Made by a program: the position numbers and the translations under genes
Notes under the pieces: model-generated
The model's database searches: none
What the model was told of the DNA's origin: nothing
Seen by the model: the letters and a program-made list of their open reading frames with translations, nothing else
Part shown: piece after piece, positions 24,633-32,725 of the stretch
Position numbering within the stretch: position 1 is the first letter of the stretch
How the letters are laid out: each line of letters starts with the position of its first letter
DNA from: Candidatus Hydrogenedentota bacterium
GTDB taxonomy: Bacteria; Hydrogenedentota; Hydrogenedentia; Hydrogenedentales; CAITNO01
Length of the DNA stretch: 39,984 nucleotides
Direction: 5' to 3'
Assembly (NCBI GenBank): GCA_012523015.1
Contig: JAAYJI010000181.1
Span: 1 to 39,984 of the forward strand

Positions 24633-24670
24633 TTTTCTATAACGCTTTTGCCGCACACCGGATATTTAGT

Positions 24671-24710
24671 AAAGCCTTTACTCCTTCGGGGGTGAAGGCT
24701 TTTTCCTTTT
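24671..24710 (+). terminator. intrinsic terminator of the pnt operon
   Basis: AAAGCCTTTACTCC (24671-24684), a TTCG tetraloop, then GGGGTGAAGGCTTT (24689-24702): 14 paired positions including two G-U. TTCCTTTT follows. The UUCG loop makes it very stable. Confidence 0.9.
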
Positions 24711-24745
24711 GCCGACCGCCAAGACACCACGACACTGTAGATTTT

Positions 24746-24775
24746 TTGACTCTTAGGCGCAGGTCTAAGTATACT
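24746..24775 (+). promoter_or_regulatory. sigma70-type promoter for the membrane-anchored protein gene
   Basis: TTGACT (24746-24751), 18-bp spacer, TATACT (24770-24775). It lies just after the pnt terminator and about 86 bp before the next start codon. Confidence 0.7.
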
Positions 24776-24861
24776 CACTTCCGATGGTAACGCCGACATA
24801 GACGAAGCAGTAATTTACGAGGCGTTCTTTTGTCTCAATCAACATTTTCGGGAGGCCCGTT

Positions 24862-25839
24862 ATGAAAAAAGGGTGTTTAGTTGTATTAATTATTCTGGCT
24901 GTATTGCTGGCGCTGGTCGTGATCGGCGGATTCGTCGCCTATTCTAAATACGATACCGTATTGGGATTAAGCGAATCACCGGTCATCAGTCACGAAGAGA
25001 TCCTAGTCGGCGATCCACGGATTCGCGGCATAGTCAATCCTTTAATGGCCTTTCCTTTCCTTGAAGAATACATCACCGACGATCTGGATCTGCCTATCAG
25101 CCCGGATCAGGTAAAAATGCTATTGCCCTACGTGCTTCCCCGCGAAATTACCCTCTTGGCAGACTCGGATCTTCAAGGGAACCAATTCAATCTGACCCTC
25201 TTCATCAATGAACAGCGCCTTGGCAATTATTTGGAAGAACAAATCAATGCCTCCAATGCCCTCGAGAAAATCAAGCAAATCCAATGGGATGAAGAAGGTG
25301 TGGTCCTTCCCCAACGGGGTGATCTCCATGTGAACGGAACCCTTCCCATTCCCGATTCCGTGCAAGATGATTTGGTTAAACTGTGGCCAACCCAAACCGC
25401 ACAGCCTGCCGCACGCATTGAAGGTGATAACCAGCTTGAACTGGTCGTTGATAACCGTAACGGAGACGTTCTCGCCCTTGCGGCCGCCGGTGTTGAAGCC
25501 GCCGGACAAAGCTGGGAAAGCCTGATTGCCAACCAATTCGGAGCAACCGCCATAGGCATCATTGAAAGCATTCAAGTCCTTCGTATCCAAGCCAATTTTA
25601 TCGACAAAGATACCGTGAAGATCCATCTGAATATCGCTTCAGACGAGGAAAAAGGACCGGGGCTGCAAATGCTGCTGGCAGGACTTGCGCTTCCCGCATT
25701 GACAAAGGAACTCCAGACCAACTACGCGTTGACACTCAAAGGCGACTTGCCTTGGGACGCCAATCAAAACGCCATCATTGGCGATCTTGAACTGAGCGGT
25801 ATTGAATATCAGATCCGCGCCAAACTCGCCGGAAAATAA
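24862..25839 (+). CDS. membrane-anchored protein of unknown function
   Basis: 325 aa, start ATG 24862 with GGGAGG 6 nt upstream. One N-terminal transmembrane helix (about 5-26) anchors an otherwise soluble, probably extracytoplasmic part. That part alternates beta-type hydrophobic strands with acidic loops (DSDLQGNQFNLTLFINEQRLGNYLEEQI; LELVVDNRNGDVL; ALTLKGDLPWD). I recognise no family or catalytic motif. Repeated phrases such as NQFNLTL, NQLELVV and YALTLKG suggest internal beta repeats, perhaps a lipid- or polymer-binding fold. It stands alone between a good promoter and a good terminator. Confidence 0.75.
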   Translation: MKKGCLVVLIILAVLLALVVIGGFVAYSKYDTVLGLSESPVISHEEILVGDPRIRGIVNPLMAFPFLEEYITDDLDLPISPDQVKMLLPYVLPREITLLADSDLQGNQFNLTLFINEQRLGNYLEEQINASNALEKIKQIQWDEEGVVLPQRGDLHVNGTLPIPDSVQDDLVKLWPTQTAQPAARIEGDNQLELVVDNRNGDVLALAAAGVEAAGQSWESLIANQFGATAIGIIESIQVLRIQANFIDKDTVKIHLNIASDEEKGPGLQMLLAGLALPALTKELQTNYALTLKGDLPWDANQNAIIGDLELSGIEYQIRAKLAGK

Positions 25840-25855
25840 TAGACCTATAACATGT

Positions 25856-25908
25856 AGACCCGCTTTTATGAGCACCAATCGGGCGCCCCATAAAAGCGGG
25901 TCTTTTTT
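25856..25908 (+). terminator. intrinsic terminator after the membrane-anchored protein gene
   Basis: AGACCCGCTTTTATG (25856-25870) and CATAAAAGCGGGTCT (25889-25903) form a perfect 15-bp stem with an 18-nt loop. A T-run overlaps its end. The minus strand has no U-run after the stem, so it works for the plus strand. Confidence 0.85.
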
Positions 25909-25992
25909 ATTGTCAGATGATAGGCTGTGCAGCCTATTATTGCTGGCTTTCCACGCCTCCGCTGAAAAGGCGGAAGTACGCATGCCACGACC

Positions 25993-26568
25993 TTAGCCGC
26001 GCAGTTTACCGGCAAGCCACACCAAGTTTTCAGCGAAATGGCGGACTGTCTCCACGCTTTCCGTGTCTTCTGATACTTCGCCTTGCAGCCTGCCAAAACC
26101 AACGTTCCAATAAGAACTGCCGGGCACGACCATGTCCATAATCATGAACCAGAACAAGAGTTGTGCCAAGGTAAAATTCTGACCGGCGCGCCGAGCCACC
26201 ACAATGGGCCCGCCGATTTTACGAGAAAATACGTTGCCATTGGCGCGGCCCACATAGCCTGCACGATCCAAAAGCGCCATGAGGTCGGCCGTGGCGGAGC
26301 CAAAGTAGACGGGCGAACCCAACAACAAGATATCTGCCTGACGCATCTTCTCATAGACTTCATGAAAAGCGTCTTTTTTCGTAATACATTCGTTGTTCTT
26401 CATGACAAAGCAGGTGCCGCAGGCTTTACAGGGACGAATCGGATTTTCCGCCAGTTGGATCAGCTCGCCGCTGATCCCCGCCACTTCCAAAACATCCAAA
26501 CAAACACGCAACAAAGTGCTTGTATTGCCGTTTAGCCGCGCACTTCCATTGATCGCTACTGCATGCAT
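25993..26568 (-). CDS. iron-sulfur flavoprotein / NADPH-dependent FMN reductase family
   Basis: 191-aa flavodoxin-fold electron carrier. The FMN phosphate loop is INGSARLNGNTSTLL (about 7-21). C47, C50, C53 and C61 in PCKACGTCFVMKNNEC form the compact cysteine motif of Isf-type proteins, which bind FMN and a 4Fe-4S cluster. GSPVYFGSATADLMALLDRAGY (about 84-105) is the second flavin loop. ATG 26568 follows GGAG at about 9 nt. It starts 13 bp after the metH stop on the same strand, so it is probably in the metH operon. MetH needs reductive reactivation of its cobalamin by a flavodoxin-type donor, so this protein is a fair candidate for that job (inference from context). Confidence 0.88.
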   Translation of the reverse strand: MHAVAINGSARLNGNTSTLLRVCLDVLEVAGISGELIQLAENPIRPCKACGTCFVMKNNECITKKDAFHEVYEKMRQADILLLGSPVYFGSATADLMALLDRAGYVGRANGNVFSRKIGGPIVVARRAGQNFTLAQLLFWFMIMDMVVPGSSYWNVGFGRLQGEVSEDTESVETVRHFAENLVWLAGKLRG

Positions 26569-26581
26569 TGCAAAGTCTCCA

Positions 26582-29500
26582 CTAGGTGTATCGGGCCTCT
26601 TTATGAAATGAAACTGCCGCTGCCGTTGTGCCCGTCGGCCGGAATTCGCCCGTTTCAGTAACCTCTACACCGAGGGCGGCGTTAGCATTGAGCGCTTCAA
26701 ATATCAGGATATTTTGCGAAATGTCTTTCATACCCGGATAGCCCGGCGACCAGCGTTGCCCGCAATCGGCCGGAACACCGACCGTCTCACGCAGTGTCTT
26801 GTGCAGGAAATCGGCCATGTCTTCGGCAATACGGTCGCTCAATCCCTGTAGGAAAAGGGCAGACTCAAAATCGTCCTTGCTCTTAAAGCGCTCCACTTGA
26901 GCCTCAACCTGCGGACCGGCAGTACTCAACTGTAACCCTATCATATCATAGCTTTCGGCTTGCCGGGGCATAAAATATTGCGCTCCCGAAACCAAATCTT
27001 CGTTGCCTGCGCCAATTACCGTGCTGAAATGAAGGCGCACCAGTTCCCGATCCAAATCCTCAGGATCAAGCAGGATCACATGCTCCCCTTCACTGTAACA
27101 AGGGAACAAGCCCATGACGCCCTGCGGCTTCAGCCAGCCCTGTTCATGGGCATCGCGAACCCAGCGCTGCAACATGCTTTCAAGATCTTCTTTCTCGGTC
27201 TTCATAGGATCTTTACCGCGGACACCGCCGAATCTCCAGTTCAGCGAAAAGAGCGTGTGGCGATCCAATTGCGGCGCCAATTCAGGCAGAGGAATCCGAT
27301 ACACACGGGATCGGAAACCCGTAATACCCGAACGATCCAAGCCTTCGTAGCTGATTTCTCGACGCGGCAAGGTTGCCAATAATTTGGCTTCAATCTCCAA
27401 GCGGCGCTGGGCTTGCGTATATTTACGCGCCAATTTGCGGCGGTTATCCTCATAGACGGCAGCAAGCCCGGTACTGCTTTTAATCAGGTTCATCATGTTA
27501 ACGCCGTCCATGGCAGTGCGACAGAAGAACACGTTGCCCCGCATCTCTTCGGGATCGCTGCGCCCTGCCAGTGCCACATAGGCCGCGTGTCGATCGCTCA
27601 CGGGCGCGCCGCCAATAATCAGCGGTAAGTCAAGGCCTTGCTCTTCCATCATGCGCGACACGGTAATCATGTGGTTCGACGTTTGCACCAACAAGGCAGA
27701 CATACCGATAGCGTCTGCTTTATGGGTTACCGCCGCGTCAATATAAGCCTGCAAGGGGGTCATCACGCCGAGATCAATCACTTTATAGCCGTAATTTTCC
27801 AACAAGGTACGGGCGAGATCTTTTCCAATGGAGTGCACATCTTGGTAGACCGTGCCTAAAACGACAACCCCTTTATACTGAATTTCTTCTGACGCTGAGA
27901 GGCCGCTTTGGTTCGATAAATACTGCTCAATGAAACCCATGACTTGACGCATCACATCGGCGGAACGGAGCAGATGGGGTAAGGATACTTCCCCTTTCGC
28001 GAAACCGTCACCCAACTCCTGCATGGCAGCCATCAACCGTTGATTCACAAAATCGAGGGGCTCCCAACGCTCCAAGGCGTCACGGGTCTGCTCCACAATC
28101 CGATCTTCATAGCTGTACTCATGACCGCGGAAGGTAAAGCTGCCGGGCACCCGGTCTTTATGACCATCCTTGATCTTTTCTGTAATCGCCGTATCCGTAT
28201 CCAAGGTATCATATCGAACGGCGACTTTTTGCGGGCCGCCGCGCTTCGCTTCCGCAATGGTTTCCAGCTGGTCAAAGGCGTCCATATCGTGTTCAAGGAT
28301 GATACGCAAGGCAAGTTGATAGTGTTCCGGATCCAAGTCCTCCACAAACAAATAATGGTTGGGATTGATAATGGCGGCATCAAGTCCGCGTTTGCGCGCC
28401 TCATCCAAAAACACCGAAGTCAACACAATACGCATATAGGGCTTCGCTGCAAGGCCGTTGGTCAAGTTTCCAACGCCTAAGATAGTTTTCACCTTCGGAT
28501 GCTGCGTCTTGACCAGACGGATCCCTTCAAGGGTTTCCACCGCAAAATTCATGGCAGCGTCACTTTCCGAGCCCACCGGAAAAACGTTAACATCAATGAA
28601 GATACGCTCCGGCCCAATGCCATAGCGTTCAAGGGCGCGCGCCAAGAGATCGCCTGCCAGCGCGGCTTTATCTTGAGCCGTTGCCGCAGGACCTTTGGTT
28701 CCGGTACACAAGCCGACAAATACAGGATCATGTCCTTGCGTCGCTTCTATAACCACATCCATTTTCGGGACGCCCGGCGACACTTCCTCCAGTGAAATGG
28801 AATTGAGAATAGGCCGGCCCGGATAGACCTTGACCGCCTCGGTAAGCGCATCTGCTTGGAAGGAATCCAGACACATGGCTCCGGAAAAATCTATGGTTTG
28901 ACTCTGTACTACCTTGCACAAGGTCGATACCGTATCGACCTGATTCGAGTCCATACACACATCGATAATCTGACAGCCTAATTCTTGCACCTGTCCGCGA
29001 ACGACCGTATCTAAGATATCGTGATCGATACCCGTATCATTTTCCACGGCATCCCGTACTTTTTTAGAACCCCGCAGATTAAGACGTTCACCAAAACGAA
29101 TAAGATTTTCGCTACTGTCCAGAGGCACCGCTTCTTGGGGCCCCGAAACATAGACCATGGTGGGCGGTGTTGTTTTTTTAGGCCTAATTGATTTTAATAC
29201 TTCCACCGTACAGGCAATATGTTCGGGCGTGGTGCCGCAGCAACCGCCCACAACACGGGCGCCAAATTCTCCAACAAACCGGCCTTGATATTCCGCAAAA
29301 GCTTCGGGCGGAAATTTAAATACTGTTTTCCCTTCTTCCGAATGGGGCAGTCCCGCGTTGGGAATGACCGATACGGGCACCGAAGCGACCGCACAAAGGC
29401 GTTCAACCGTTTTCTCCATTAAATCGGGGCCGATGGAACAGTTCATACCGAAAACATCCAGTCCTACCCCTTGCACCGTAACGAGTGCCGCATGAATATC

Positions 29501-30208
29501 GGTATTGAAGAGTTGCATCCTGCCGAAACGGTCCACGGTCACCTGCCCGATAATGGGCAGCTGTTTTTTCCGTTCCGCCAAGGCACGGCGCGCCCCGAAA
29601 ATACCCGCCTTCAATTCCAAAATATCCTGTTGCGTTTCAAACAACAATACATCGGCGCCGCCATCAATAAGCCCCAGCGCCTGCCGATAGAAATTATCGG
29701 CAATATGGTCAAAACTGCTGCGCCGCAAGTTGGCAGTCGTGGCGGAAATGACGTGGTTCGACGGCCCCATAGAGCCGAGCACAAAGAGCGGGCGGTCCTC
29801 ACAACCGGGCTCTTGTCGAAATTGGGCAATCGCCTGCTGCGCCAACTCCGCAGCGCGGCGGCTCAGATGATAGGCAAGGCTATTGGTATCACTGCCGCGC
29901 AGCTCCAATCCATAAGGATTGCCGGCAAAACGCGCCCCGTCCAAAGTCGAGAAATCATATTCCGCCAAGCGCAAGGGCGAGGATCCGAAACTGTTGGTTT
30001 CGACTGCCTGCGCGCCGGCCCGTAAAAAGGCAAGATGAATATCGATCACCGCTTCCGGGCATGAAAAGCATAGGAGATCACCCAGCATTCGGAACGCGGC
30101 GCCGCCATAAAAATCATCGCCTAAATCCAGTTGTTGGATCATGGTTCCTGTGGCGCCGTCAATACATAAGGGCGCGCTGTGGATCGTACGCAAAAATTCG
30201 TGTGTCAT
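26582..30208 (-). CDS. metH: methionine synthase, cobalamin-dependent
   Basis: 1208 aa, all four modules present. Homocysteine domain (1-335): zinc ligands C257 (GMNCSIGP) and C323/C324 (GGCCGTTPEH). Pterin domain (about 365-650): RFGERLNLRGSKKV, VDVCMDSNQVD-like strand, KTILGVGNLTNG. Cobalamin module (about 700-900): Asp790 and His792 in DVHSIGKD form the base-off/His-on motif, followed by a second B12 loop MSALLVQTSN and IIGGAPVS. S-adenosylmethionine reactivation domain at the C-terminus: RWSPGYPG and LTE-like EVTETGEFRPTGTTAAAV. It transfers a methyl group from 5-methyltetrahydrofolate to homocysteine. The start ATG 30208 has only a weak site. A structured 230-nt leader precedes it, and a flavoprotein gene follows. 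Confidence 0.97.
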   Translation of the reverse strand: MTHEFLRTIHSAPLCIDGATGTMIQQLDLGDDFYGGAAFRMLGDLLCFSCPEAVIDIHLAFLRAGAQAVETNSFGSSPLRLAEYDFSTLDGARFAGNPYGLELRGSDTNSLAYHLSRRAAELAQQAIAQFRQEPGCEDRPLFVLGSMGPSNHVISATTANLRRSSFDHIADNFYRQALGLIDGGADVLLFETQQDILELKAGIFGARRALAERKKQLPIIGQVTVDRFGRMQLFNTDIHAALVTVQGVGLDVFGMNCSIGPDLMEKTVERLCAVASVPVSVIPNAGLPHSEEGKTVFKFPPEAFAEYQGRFVGEFGARVVGGCCGTTPEHIACTVEVLKSIRPKKTTPPTMVYVSGPQEAVPLDSSENLIRFGERLNLRGSKKVRDAVENDTGIDHDILDTVVRGQVQELGCQIIDVCMDSNQVDTVSTLCKVVQSQTIDFSGAMCLDSFQADALTEAVKVYPGRPILNSISLEEVSPGVPKMDVVIEATQGHDPVFVGLCTGTKGPAATAQDKAALAGDLLARALERYGIGPERIFIDVNVFPVGSESDAAMNFAVETLEGIRLVKTQHPKVKTILGVGNLTNGLAAKPYMRIVLTSVFLDEARKRGLDAAIINPNHYLFVEDLDPEHYQLALRIILEHDMDAFDQLETIAEAKRGGPQKVAVRYDTLDTDTAITEKIKDGHKDRVPGSFTFRGHEYSYEDRIVEQTRDALERWEPLDFVNQRLMAAMQELGDGFAKGEVSLPHLLRSADVMRQVMGFIEQYLSNQSGLSASEEIQYKGVVVLGTVYQDVHSIGKDLARTLLENYGYKVIDLGVMTPLQAYIDAAVTHKADAIGMSALLVQTSNHMITVSRMMEEQGLDLPLIIGGAPVSDRHAAYVALAGRSDPEEMRGNVFFCRTAMDGVNMMNLIKSSTGLAAVYEDNRRKLARKYTQAQRRLEIEAKLLATLPRREISYEGLDRSGITGFRSRVYRIPLPELAPQLDRHTLFSLNWRFGGVRGKDPMKTEKEDLESMLQRWVRDAHEQGWLKPQGVMGLFPCYSEGEHVILLDPEDLDRELVRLHFSTVIGAGNEDLVSGAQYFMPRQAESYDMIGLQLSTAGPQVEAQVERFKSKDDFESALFLQGLSDRIAEDMADFLHKTLRETVGVPADCGQRWSPGYPGMKDISQNILIFEALNANAALGVEVTETGEFRPTGTTAAAVSFHKEARYT

Positions 30209-30440
30209 ATGTTGTCATCCAAGGGAATGGGCTCTCATCCCCATATTGTCCCGCGGGAAAGGACAAGGCTTTCCCCGCAGCGCCATTCATTTATAAACCA
30301 GTCCGGGACACCGGTCCCAAGACACAGAAATCCTTGTTCGAATTATGTCGCCCCTAAATCCTCGCCTTCCTCGGGCCCATGTATTAACCGTGCTGTCTCG
30401 TCTCTCAGGTCTCGGGAAAACATCCATCCGTTTTATCCAT
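30209..30440 (-). promoter_or_regulatory. structured leader upstream of metH
   Basis: The 232-nt spacer between the PLP-enzyme gene and metH folds into several stems on the minus strand. GGGAC-CGGT-GTCCC is followed by GCGGGGAAAG against CTTTCCCGC, which competes with a TTGTCC/GGGACAA pairing. GGGATG against CATTCCC then lies next to the start codon. Alternative, mutually exclusive stems suggest regulation. I looked for the SAM-I, SAM-II, SAH and cobalamin riboswitch cores and could not match any, so the class is unassigned. Confidence 0.35.
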
Positions 30441-31649
30441 TCATTTCGCAAGCAAGGCGCGATCCAAATCAGCGATAATGTCGCTGCTGTCCTCAATCCC
30501 CACTGCCAGCCGCAACAGCGTATCGGTAATACCGAGCGCATAGCGTTCCTTGCGCTTGAGATTATAATAACTCACCATGGCAGGATGGGTGATCAGCGTC
30601 TCCACACCGCCCAGGCTGGGCGCGATATAACACAATTGCAAGCGGTCAAGGAAAGCCTTTGCATCTTTAAGCGACCCTTTGATGTCAAAGGAAATGACAC
30701 CGCCGAATCCGCTCATCTGCGCCTTAGCCGTTTCATAGTGAGGATGACTTTCCAAGCCGGGATAGTAAACGCGTTTCACTTGCGGATGGGCTTCAAGAAA
30801 GCGCGCCACTTCCAAACCCGTCTGATTGTGTTTTTCCATGCGCAGCGCAAAAGTCTTCATACCGCGCAGCAACAGATAACAACAGTGCGGATCAATGACG
30901 CCGCCAATCGCCTTGTGCAGCGCGCGGATCTCATCAATAAGCTCTTTTTTACCCAAGACCGCCCCGGCGAGGATATCGTTGTGTCCTGCCAAATATTTCG
31001 TGGCGCTGTGCAGCACAATATCAATGCCGTAATCGAAGGGGCACTGATTATAAGGGGTACTGAAAGTGGCATCGATCATGGTCAACAGATTATAGCGTTT
31101 CCCCAAATCACGGAGCCGTTCCAGATCAAAGATATTCAGATAAGGATTGGTCGGGCTTTCGCTCACAATAAACCGTGTGTTGGGGCGAATGGATTCTTCA
31201 AGACGTGCATAATCGCCGAAAGCTACGATGGTACAATCCACACCGAAGCGCTGCAGATAGGAACTGCAAAATTCAAGGGTCCGCTTATAGGCATCATCGG
31301 TAATGACAATATGATCACCGCTGCTGACCAACGCCAGAATCGTCGTCGTTATCGCGCTCATCCCCGAACTGAATATGACACAATCTTCGGCACGGCAGAT
31401 GGCTGCAAGCCGATCTTCCGCCACTTTTTCCGTGGGATTGCCGTAACGGCCATATTCGAAGTGCGCCTGACCGTGGCGTGTATAGGCTTCAATATGCTGA
31501 CTATCCTTGAAGGCATAGGTAGAGGTCTGCACAATGGGTGTTGTCACAGAATCGGCGTAACGGAATCGTTCTTCACCGGCATGGACGGAGACTGTTGAAA
31601 TGCCGCAACCCGGCGTTTTTCTCGGAGCAGATTTCTTGGAGTTTGTCAT
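30441..31649 (-). CDS. trans-sulfuration PLP enzyme (cystathionine gamma-synthase / beta-lyase / methionine gamma-lyase family)
   Basis: 402 aa from ATG 31649 (GAGG site); an in-frame ATG at 31694 adds 15 residues without a site. Cys/Met-metabolism PLP family motifs are all present: YGRYGNPT (66-73), SSGMSAI (94-100), ESPTNPYLNI (164-173), MIDATFSTPYNQ and PLP lysine K218 in HSATKYLAGH, followed by LRGMKTF and SLGGVETL. The fold acts as a tetramer in the cytoplasm. Next to metH the likely role is making homocysteine for methionine synthesis: cystathionine gamma-synthase, beta-lyase or direct sulfhydrylation. The exact reaction cannot be told from motifs alone. Confidence 0.92.
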   Translation of the reverse strand: MTNSKKSAPRKTPGCGISTVSVHAGEERFRYADSVTTPIVQTSTYAFKDSQHIEAYTRHGQAHFEYGRYGNPTEKVAEDRLAAICRAEDCVIFSSGMSAITTTILALVSSGDHIVITDDAYKRTLEFCSSYLQRFGVDCTIVAFGDYARLEESIRPNTRFIVSESPTNPYLNIFDLERLRDLGKRYNLLTMIDATFSTPYNQCPFDYGIDIVLHSATKYLAGHNDILAGAVLGKKELIDEIRALHKAIGGVIDPHCCYLLLRGMKTFALRMEKHNQTGLEVARFLEAHPQVKRVYYPGLESHPHYETAKAQMSGFGGVISFDIKGSLKDAKAFLDRLQLCYIAPSLGGVETLITHPAMVSYYNLKRKERYALGITDTLLRLAVGIEDSSDIIADLDRALLAK

Positions 31650-31754
31650 GAATACCTCGGTTGGGATCAGTGTAGAGCGCGCTGGCGCTTGCAATCCATA
31701 GATGCGCGTGAGTAATTATAATCAGAGACAGGCGAATACGTTGATTTGACTTTC

Positions 31755-31784
31755 AGTATACATCTGAACAGTCGTTTATACCAA
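31755..31784 (-). promoter_or_regulatory. sigma70-type promoter for the PLP enzyme (and metH)
   Basis: Minus strand: TTGGTA (31779-31784), 18-bp spacer, TATACT (31755-31760). A second TATAAT lies about 45 bp nearer the gene but has a poor -35. Confidence 0.5.
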
Positions 31785-31934
31785 ATAAAAGCGAAGCGAA
31801 GCATTTACACGGCGCGCAACAGGAACAGCGCCGTCAATGTTAGCTCCTTCAAAGGCGGCACAATAAAAAAGAGCACGCCTCTCCTCTTTCTATCGCTCCT
31901 GAGTAAAGAAGTCATCCCGCAGACGAAGGCGCCC

Positions 31935-32711
31935 TTATGACTCTACACGAATCGCAGGCGCCAGAGGGGCGAGCCGTTCACGGATTTCTCGTTCTACCGG
32001 CTCAATCAGCGCAAGGGCGTCATCCTGCGACGATGCCTTTGCTGCAATACGCACACGAACAAGACCGGCAGAGGCAAGTAAGCCAATGGTCGGATTGTGC
32101 TGAGACTGGATCAAATCCGCAATGAGCGCGTCCACCCGTGATTCACCCACGTCCTCCACCAACAACACCCGATAATGTATGGTAGAGGCAATCTCATACT
32201 TCCATTTTAAATAAGGGATAACGACGCCCTCACACATACGCCGTAACTCACGGGGTACACCCGGCATACAGATAATGGTTTTAGATCCACGCTCCGCAAT
32301 CAGTCCCGGCGCAGTACCTTCCAAGTTTACAATGGGCACGGCACCCTTGGGCAGAAAGGCTTGACGCCTGTTATTTTCTGAAAGAGGCCGTTTGAATCGT
32401 CGAAACCGTTTTTCGATAACGTCGAAAAGATCTGCATGATATTCCAGCGGCATGTCCAGCACCTGCGCCACACAGTCCCGCGTAATATCATCTGCTGTAG
32501 GGCCCAGCCCGCCGCTGCACAAAATGGTATCAGAGCGGCTTAGCCCCAGCTGCAAGGCGTCATTGATACGGGAGGCATTATCGCCCACAGTGGTTTTCCA
32601 ATACAGGTCGACCCCTGCCGTGGCAAGGCTGCGCGCCAGATAACCGGCGTTTGTATCCTCCACCTGACCCAGAAGCAATTCCGTACCTATCATGAGCAAT
32701 TCGGTCTGCAT
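31935..32711 (-). CDS. CinA N-terminal (COG1058, MoCF-like) domain protein, without PncC domain
   Basis: 258 aa. It shows the CinA/MoCF_biosynth signature MIGTELLLGQVEDTNAGYLARSLATAGVDL (about 7-36), SDTILCSGGLGPTADDITRD (about 60-79) and GVPRELRRMCEGVVIPYL. The family hydrolyses ADP-ribose or related nucleotides. Full-length CinA (about 415 aa) also carries a C-terminal nicotinamide-nucleotide amidase (PncC); here the chain ends soon after the linker domain at about residue 250. The stop codon is clean and there is no sign of the missing domain downstream, so this is the single-domain form rather than a frameshift. AAGGA lies 12 nt before the ATG. Confidence 0.88.
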   Translation of the reverse strand: MQTELLMIGTELLLGQVEDTNAGYLARSLATAGVDLYWKTTVGDNASRINDALQLGLSRSDTILCSGGLGPTADDITRDCVAQVLDMPLEYHADLFDVIEKRFRRFKRPLSENNRRQAFLPKGAVPIVNLEGTAPGLIAERGSKTIICMPGVPRELRRMCEGVVIPYLKWKYEIASTIHYRVLLVEDVGESRVDALIADLIQSQHNPTIGLLASAGLVRVRIAAKASSQDDALALIEPVEREIRERLAPLAPAIRVES

Positions 32712-32725
32712 GAAAAGAAAATTCC

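Noticed and set aside
30209-30440. SAM, SAH or cobalamin riboswitch upstream of metH
   Set aside because: The diagnostic cores (SAM-I, SAH, B12 box) could not be found, so only an unassigned structured leader is reported.
30345-31598. 417-aa plus-strand frame opposite the PLP enzyme
   Set aside because: The opposite strand encodes a full, motif-complete PLP enzyme; the plus frame has no family features.
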